From an uncultured Planctomycetaceae bacterium (GTDB taxonomy: Bacteria > Planctomycetota > Planctomycetia > Pirellulales > UBA1268), in assembly GCA_937900985.1 (NCBI GenBank), contig CALCGM010000130.1, positions 1-5,120 on the forward strand: DNA of 5,120 bases. The letters run 5' to 3'. The notes below the pieces were generated by a model. It was not told the DNA's origin. It made no database searches and worked only from the letters and a program-made list of their open reading frames with translations. Position numbers and translations under genes: made by a program. Shown one piece after another: positions 1-5,120 of the stretch (positions within the stretch are counted from its first letter, which is position 1; each line of letters opens with the position of its first letter).

Positions 1-1
1 A

Positions 2-1618
2 GCTCCGCAGGGACGCCGCGGAGAAGCGCCGCCGCTGGCGAGTCTGCCGATCACGGGCCAGCCGGACCTGCCATTTCCCGAGGGATTGCGACTGAAGCTC
101 GACCGTCGTCAGCCGGGGATGTTTCTCCATGACGGCTTCGGCCGACAGTTTGGGGGTCTGCTTTCCTACGAAGGCTCGTCGCAGACGCGGAGGCTCGGGA
201 TTCAGGCAGTCGTGCTGCCCGGTGCCACCCTGCAGGCCACGATCGTCGGCCGCGTGCTGTTGATCGCATCGGCAAGCGGGACGGCCGCCTTCGAGCTCGA
301 CCTTCCCCAGCGTGAAGACGACGACGTCGGCTTGCTGCAACACCGCCGGCTCTGGCATGCCGGGGATGCAGCTGGGGCCTCGAGCCTGATCGGTCAGGGA
401 GGAACGTCGCAGGCACGGACGCGGCTTCCGCACCTTGGTGGAAGCATCCCCTTGGGGACCGCTGTCAGCGAGCCCCGGGCTTCGGGTGGCAGCACGCCAC
501 CGAGCATCCGGGGCACAACGATCCTGCCCAATGGGGCCGTGGTTCTGCAGGGCCGCACGCTTGCCATGCATCATCCGATCAGTGGAGAGGTGCTCTGGTC
601 GCGAAGCATGCTTCCGTCGGCAGCCGATATCCTCACCGACACCAGCTGTGTCTGTGTGTGCCCTGCAGAGGGCGGCGCGGCGCGTGTCTACTCGATGCAT
701 GATGGCCGCGACGTTGGGCAGTGTGATCTGCCGCCGGTCACCGAGTGGCTGGAAACCTGCGGCCGGCTGGTGCTGGCGATCCAACGCGGCAGGCTCGGGC
801 AGTTCACCGGTGGCACCGTGCATCTGGAACTGATCGATCCACTGTCGCGGGAAACGGTCCGGTTTGGGCCGTTTGCTTCAGAAACCAGGGCCGTGTCGGC
901 CGGCCCTGGCAAGGTGGCCCTGCTGGAGCCGGATGGCCGGCTGACCGTGCTCGACCTGCGGTCGGGAGAGGCTGATTTCGAGGTCACGCTCGAGCGGATG
1001 CCTCCCGGCTTCAATCAGCTCGCCATCATGCCCTGGCGGGATCGACTGCTGGTGATCGCCGGCCGTCCTGCGACAGCCGCCGAAAGCGAACAGCATCGTC
1101 AGCTCGGCGTGATCACGGGCGTCCGCACTGCGGGGCTCTGGGACGCTGGCCAGCAGAGCACGCCGCTCGTCACGGGCGGCGTGTGGGCCGTCGATCGCGG
1201 CACGGGTGACCGGCTCTGGTCTGTGCCGGCGACCGTTTTGCATCACGGCTTTGATCCGGACCAGCCCTCGGAGCTGCCTGTGCTGGTCTTTGCACGTCGC
1301 ATCAAGTCGCCAGGTTCCACCCGGCAGCCGCAGCTGAGCCTCCTCTGCCTCGATAAACGAACCGGCTGTGAGGTGCTCGTCGATGACCGGATCGCGACCG
1401 ATCAGCACCTTTTCTACGGCTGCGAGATCGAGGCCTCACCGCAGAATCACACCGTCACGCTGACCCATGGTGCCCGCGACATCACGCTCACCTTTGGTGG
1501 CGAAGCGATGAGCCCCAAGCCGCCCTACCAGGGGCTCTCGCGGCCGCTCAAGCCACCGAGCCTGTCCGATAGAATCGAAGGCTTGTTTGAGCAGGCGCTC
1601 GAGGCGTTGCCTTTCTAG
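2..1618 (+). CDS. PQQ-like (BamB-type) beta-propeller protein, C-terminal 538 residues; 5' end outside window
   Basis: The reading frame is open from the first complete codon at base 2 to the TAG at 1616-1618, so the gene begins upstream. The TTG at 86 is only an internal codon of this longer frame. The fragment carries several degenerate PQQ/WD-like blade motifs, in which a hydrophobic strand is followed by a D/H-x-x-[ST]G-x-x-LW turn: LAMHHPISGEVLWSR (about nt 561-605), LTVLDLRSGEADF (about 942-980), VWAVDRGTGDRLWSV (1181-1225) and LSLLCLDKRTGCEVLV (1334-1381). This supports a beta-propeller of the PQQ_2/BamB-like class, which usually serves as a protein-protein scaffold and often lacks any PQQ cofactor. 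The last 30 or so residues are proline-rich and then form a likely amphipathic helix. Export cannot be judged because the N-terminus is missing. The next gene starts 29 bases downstream, suggesting co-transcription. The fold class is fairly secure; the exact function is unknown. Confidence 0.8.
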   Translation, partial: APQGRRGEAPPLASLPITGQPDLPFPEGLRLKLDRRQPGMFLHDGFGRQFGGLLSYEGSSQTRRLGIQAVVLPGATLQATIVGRVLLIASASGTAAFELDLPQREDDDVGLLQHRRLWHAGDAAGASSLIGQGGTSQARTRLPHLGGSIPLGTAVSEPRASGGSTPPSIRGTTILPNGAVVLQGRTLAMHHPISGEVLWSRSMLPSAADILTDTSCVCVCPAEGGAARVYSMHDGRDVGQCDLPPVTEWLETCGRLVLAIQRGRLGQFTGGTVHLELIDPLSRETVRFGPFASETRAVSAGPGKVALLEPDGRLTVLDLRSGEADFEVTLERMPPGFNQLAIMPWRDRLLVIAGRPATAAESEQHRQLGVITGVRTAGLWDAGQQSTPLVTGGVWAVDRGTGDRLWSVPATVLHHGFDPDQPSELPVLVFARRIKSPGSTRQPQLSLLCLDKRTGCEVLVDDRIATDQHLFYGCEIEASPQNHTVTLTHGARDITLTFGGEAMSPKPPYQGLSRPLKPPSLSDRIEGLFEQALEALPF

Positions 1619-1637
1619 TTGTGTGTGTGTTGCTCGC

Positions 1638-1642
1638 AGGAG
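1638..1642 (+). promoter_or_regulatory. Shine-Dalgarno AGGAG for the toroid gene
   Basis: AGGAG lies 5 bases before the ATG at 1648. It favours that start over the GTG at 1621, which would put this motif inside the gene, and over the ATG at 1735, which has no comparable purine-rich motif before it. A short TG run (1620-1630) lies just upstream. Confidence 0.6.
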
Positions 1643-1647
1643 ATCTC

Positions 1648-2766
1648 ATGGAGCCTCTTTCACCTGTCTCGATGCCGGATGGCACCGCTGCCTCTGGGGG
1701 CGGCTGTCCTCGGCCCTGCTCCCGCAGCAGCGGCATGAAGATCCGGCTGGCGCTGGTGGCGTCGCTCCTGGTGAGCATGGCCTGCCCGTTTTCAATGGCG
1801 ACGGCGGCCGACGATGAGCGTGTCGACGCGGTTGTCCGGCAGGGCCTCGACTGGCTGGTGGCCACGCAGTCGCGTCGCGGCAGCTGGTCGGCCAATGAGT
1901 CGCGATATCCGACGGCGATGACGGCGCTGGCGGGCACCGCTCTGCTGATGGAAGGCTCGACCACCACCCAGGGCCGCTATGCCGATGCGATCCGGCAGGC
2001 CGTCGACTACCTGGTGAGTCGCTCGCGGCCCAACGGGCTGATCGGTGACCCGACCGGTGACGACCGCTACACCTACGGCCACGGCTTCTCGATGCTCTTT
2101 CTTTCGCAGGTGCTCGGCGAGGAGGAAGATGCTCGCCGACGAGACGAGCTCGTTCGCGTGCTGGAGAAGGCGGTGGAGTTTTCCGGGAGGGCCCAGACCG
2201 AGGCCGGCGGCTGGGGGTATGTCAGCGCGAAGGATGGCAACGGCTTCGACGAAGGCTCGACGACCATCACTCAGGTGCAGGGGCTCCGCGGCTGCCGCAA
2301 CGCGGGCATTCCCGTGCCGCGAGAAGTCATCGAGCGGGCAATCGGCTATATCCACGCCTGCACCAACGACGACGGGGGTGTGCAGTACAGCTCGAAGGGA
2401 GGCGGGGGCCGCCCTGCGATCACGGCCGCCGCGGTCGCCTGTCTTTTCAACGCGGGCGAGTATGACGACACCCATGTGCCACGGATGCTGCAGTATGCCG
2501 ACAAACACCTCGGCAATATTGCCAACAATGGCTTTGGGCACTGGCACTACGCCCACTTCTACTACGCCCAGGTGAGGTATCGGGAAGGCGGAGAAACCTG
2601 GACCAACTACCTCTCCCAGATCGAAAAGCGGCTCGTCAGCGAGTCTCGTAAAGAGACGACTGGCGTGTCGTGGCCGCAGGGCTACATCGGGCCGGTCTAC
2701 ACCACGTCCACCAATCTCGTGATCCTGCAGCTCGACCGCGGGCTGCTCCCGATCTATCAGCGATAG
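1648..2766 (+). CDS. Exported prenyltransferase/squalene-oxidase repeat (alpha/alpha-toroid) protein
   Basis: The 372-residue product has the helical-repeat fold shared by squalene/hopene cyclases and protein prenyltransferases. QW-type motifs (Q-x3-G-x-W) are visible as QSRRGSW (residues 74-80) and QTEAGGW (183-189), with a divergent NDDGGVQY at 240-247. Between them lie repeated helix pairs with conserved aromatic/Gly positions (YTYGHGFSMLFL, FGHWHYAHFYYAQ). I see no DxDD acid motif of class II terpene cyclases, so cyclase activity is unlikely. A signal peptide runs from Met30 (MKIRLALVASLLVSMA) to a probable cleavage near ATAA/DD at about 53-54, so the mature protein should be outside the cytoplasm. 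The first 29 residues are Gly/Ser/Pro-rich with atypical codons, so translation may really begin at the ATG at 1735 (343 residues); the SD at 1638-1642 favours 1648. Such proteins are common in Planctomycetes; function is not established. The domain call is strong, the start is uncertain. Confidence 0.88.
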   Translation: MEPLSPVSMPDGTAASGGGCPRPCSRSSGMKIRLALVASLLVSMACPFSMATAADDERVDAVVRQGLDWLVATQSRRGSWSANESRYPTAMTALAGTALLMEGSTTTQGRYADAIRQAVDYLVSRSRPNGLIGDPTGDDRYTYGHGFSMLFLSQVLGEEEDARRRDELVRVLEKAVEFSGRAQTEAGGWGYVSAKDGNGFDEGSTTITQVQGLRGCRNAGIPVPREVIERAIGYIHACTNDDGGVQYSSKGGGGRPAITAAAVACLFNAGEYDDTHVPRMLQYADKHLGNIANNGFGHWHYAHFYYAQVRYREGGETWTNYLSQIEKRLVSESRKETTGVSWPQGYIGPVYTTSTNLVILQLDRGLLPIYQR

Positions 2767-2808
2767 GCGATCCTCAATCGCGGCTTGTGACCCCACGAAG
2801 GGGGCGGG

Positions 2809-2825
2809 CCGGCAGCGGCTGCTGG
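2809..2825 (+). repeat. Inverted repeat (8-bp arms, one G-T pair) in the gap before moxR
   Basis: The 17 bases form two 8-base arms around a central G, pairing fully apart from one G-T. It sits in the 146-base intergenic stretch and overlaps the palindrome at 2821-2834. Its left part (2808-2816) is repeated directly as GCCGGCAGC at 2872-2880, inside the terminator-like hairpin. A one-base loop cannot form in RNA, so the innermost pairs would open. Chance pairing in GC-rich DNA is possible. Confidence 0.35.
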
Positions 2826-2834
2826 CATGCCAGC
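2821..2834. repeat. Perfect 14-bp palindrome GCTGGCATGCCAGC
   Basis: The sequence equals its own reverse complement over 14 bases. With no loop it is a poor RNA hairpin but has the symmetry of a binding site for a dimeric DNA-binding protein. It lies 79 bases before the moxR start codon, in non-coding DNA. No regulator can be named from sequence, and GC-rich DNA gives such palindromes by chance. Confidence 0.3.
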
Positions 2835-2869
2835 GGTGATCGGAATAAGGTGGCGACAGATTCAAGCGT

Positions 2870-2896
2870 TCGCCGGCAGCAGACGGCGACTTTTTT
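2870..2896 (+). terminator. Terminator-like hairpin with T6 tract, possible attenuator before moxR
   Basis: A 6-bp stem (TCGCCG at 2870-2875 with CGGCGA at 2884-2889, five of six pairs G-C) has an 8-base loop. One base after it come six T's (2891-2896), the usual layout of an intrinsic terminator. It ends only four bases before the moxR Shine-Dalgarno, so it would act on any transcript entering moxR, whether from upstream genes or a promoter in the gap. The stem is short, so termination may be partial. The 5' arm can alternatively pair with 2818-2826, which would prevent the hairpin. Confidence 0.4.
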
Positions 2897-2900
2897 CTCA

Positions 2901-2905
2901 AAGGA
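2901..2905 (+). promoter_or_regulatory. Shine-Dalgarno AAGGA for moxR
   Basis: AAGGA is 7 bases before the ATG at 2913. This fixes the moxR start there rather than at any upstream codon of the same open frame, which stays open back into the preceding gene to 2670 and gives a sequence unlike the family. The hairpin/T-tract lies immediately upstream. Confidence 0.7.
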
Positions 2906-2912
2906 CACCCTC

Positions 2913-3956
<1,044 letters not shown>

Positions 3957-4878
3957 AGCGATCGCTCGCATCGCCCGCCTTGAACTGCGGGCTCGCGTGG
4001 TCGTTGAAGGCGTGCTCTCCGGACTCCACAAGAGCCCCTACAAGGGGCAGAGCGTGGAGTTTCTGCAGCATCGTGAATACACCAAAGGCGACGACCTGCG
4101 GCGGGTCGACTGGAAGGTGTGGGCGCGGCAGGACCGCTACTACGTGAAGGAGTTTGAAGAGGAGACCAATCTCCGACTGTTTCTGGTCGTCGACGCCTCG
4201 CGGAGCATGAACTACTCCCACGGCACCGCCGCCAAGCCCGCGCTTTCGAAGTTTGACTATGCCGCCACGATGGCGGCGAGCCTGGCCTGGCTCGCCCTCT
4301 CCCACGGCGATGCCGTGGGCTGCACGACCTTTGACAACGCGGTGCGGGCGAGCCTGCCGCCGCGAACCCGCCGCACCCAGCTCCAAGGGGTGATCGAGAT
4401 GCTCGAGGCGGACCGCACGGACCAGCCGACAGCATTTCTGCCGGTGTTTCGTCAGCTTGCCGAGACCTTGCCCAAGCGGGGGCTGGTTGTGCTGATCTCC
4501 GACATGCTTGGCGACAGCTCTGCCGGCGGTGATCCCGGCGGTGTGGAAAACATTCTTAAGGGCCTGACGATGCTCCGTCGTCGGGGCCACGATGTGGCGC
4601 TGCTGCACGTCATGGATTCCGACGAGCTCGACTTCCCCTTTGACGGCCCGACTCGCTTTGAAGGGCTCGAGCTGCCGCAGCACATCGCCTGCAACCCACG
4701 GGCCCTGCGGGAAGGCTATCTGCAGGCCGTCGAGGAGTATCTCTCGGCGCTCCGCCGTGGATGCGCGGGCCTGCGGTGCGACTACAGCCTCGTGCGAACC
4801 GACCAGCCGGTCGATGCGGCCCTGATCCGTTTTCTTTCTCAGCGGGCCTCGATGGCGGTCTGAGCTGCCACACACGAC

Positions 4879-5120
4879 ATGCCAACCTTTGATTTTCCAT
4901 CGGTGTTGTGGTGGGGGCTGCCGGTCGCGGCAGCGCCGCTGCTGATTCATCTGATCAACCTGCTGCGGCACCGCACGGTCGACTGGTCGGCCATGGAGTT
5001 TCTCCTGGCGAGTCAGCGGAAATACCGCACACGGGTGCTCCTGAAGCAGCTGCTGCTGATGGCGATGCGGGTGGCGGCGATTGCGGGCATCGCCCTGGCC
5101 CTCGCTCAGCCCCGCTGGCG
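4879..5120 (+). CDS. BatA-type (aerotolerance regulator N-terminal) membrane protein, first 80 residues
   Basis: The frame opens at ATG 4879 and runs off the window end. The visible 80 residues match the BatA N-terminal region: a first hydrophobic helix (about 7-29, with WWGLPVAAAPLLIHLINLL), then a short loop with RHRTVDWSAMEFLLASQRKYR (30-50), which has the typical R-x-x-x-V-x-W-x-A-M-x-F-L pattern, then a basic stretch and a second helix (about 54-76, LLKQLLLMAMRVAAIAGIALALA) ending in the usual AxP motif (QP at 77-78). The full protein in this family normally continues with a vWA domain or a long extracytoplasmic region and a further helix; none of this is visible. The gap to the DUF58 stop is 15 bases with no clear Shine-Dalgarno, so translation may depend on coupling. 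As an inner-membrane protein it is the likely anchor of the MoxR/DUF58 pair. Confidence 0.88.
   Translation, partial: MPTFDFPSVLWWGLPVAAAPLLIHLINLLRHRTVDWSAMEFLLASQRKYRTRVLLKQLLLMAMRVAAIAGIALALAQPRW

Noticed and set aside
86..88. TTG as the start of the propeller gene
   Set aside because: The frame stays open to the window edge with similar composition, no Shine-Dalgarno is seen, and a propeller beginning there would be incomplete.
647..661. CxCxC motif (CVCVC) in the propeller protein as a possible metal or redox site
   Set aside because: It arises from a TGTGTCTGTGTGTGC stretch in a beta-strand position of a degenerate blade; no further cysteine or histidine cluster supports a metal site.
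1774..1788. Lipoprotein signal (Cys in SMAC) in the toroid protein
   Set aside because: The residues before the cysteine (S-M-A) do not fit the lipobox [LVI][ASTVI][GAS]C, and a better signal peptidase I site follows at ATAA/DD.
2785..2849. Possible promoter in the gap (TTGTGA at 2785, GAATAAG near 2842)
   Set aside because: The two boxes are far more than 17 bases apart and neither is close to consensus, so a promoter cannot be supported by sequence alone.
1792..2901. 369-codon open frame on the - strand opposite the toroid gene
   Set aside because: It mirrors a + strand gene with clear domain motifs; its translation is low-complexity and Arg/Ala/His-rich with no recognisable domain. Long antisense frames are expected in GC-rich coding DNA.
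2670..2912. N-terminal extension of moxR in the same frame
   Set aside because: The 81 extra codons overlap the toroid gene, cross the hairpin region and look non-coding; the SD and family length fix the start at 2913.

Overview
The window is GC-rich and densely coding. All real genes are on the + strand and tightly spaced, so it reads as one gene cluster, probably one or two transcription units. Gene content and order (large PQQ-like propeller protein, secreted squalene-cyclase-fold protein, MoxR ATPase, DUF58 protein, BatA-type membrane protein) most resemble Planctomycetes such as Pirellulales. This assignment comes from memory of such neighbourhoods and codon/GC character, not from a search.

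Layout: 2-1618 is the 3' part of a PQQ/BamB-like beta-propeller protein whose start lies upstream of the window. 1648-2766 is an exported alpha/alpha-toroid protein of the prenyltransferase/squalene-oxidase repeat class. 2767-2912 is the only sizeable intergenic gap; it holds inverted repeats and a hairpin plus T-tract directly before the next ribosome binding site. 2913-3956 encodes a MoxR-family AAA+ ATPase. 3916-4863 encodes a DUF58 protein with a von Willebrand A-like metal site; it overlaps the ATPase gene by 41 bases and starts at TTG behind a perfect AGGAGG. 4879 to the window end is the N-terminal part of a BatA-type membrane protein.

How they may work together: MoxR ATPases with DUF58 and vWA/BatA membrane proteins form a recurrent module thought to act as a chaperone-like or metal/complex-maturation system at the membrane (family knowledge). 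The two upstream genes have folds typical of exported proteins and could be clients or partners in the periplasm or envelope (inference). The hairpin/T-tract before moxR could let the cell set expression of the MoxR module separately from the upstream genes (inference).

I see no RNA genes, CRISPR array, insertion sequence or other mobile element. Nothing clearly points to an entirely new system. The most unusual points are the possible attenuator before moxR, the linkage of a secreted toroid protein to the MoxR module, and the overlapping TTG-started DUF58 gene.
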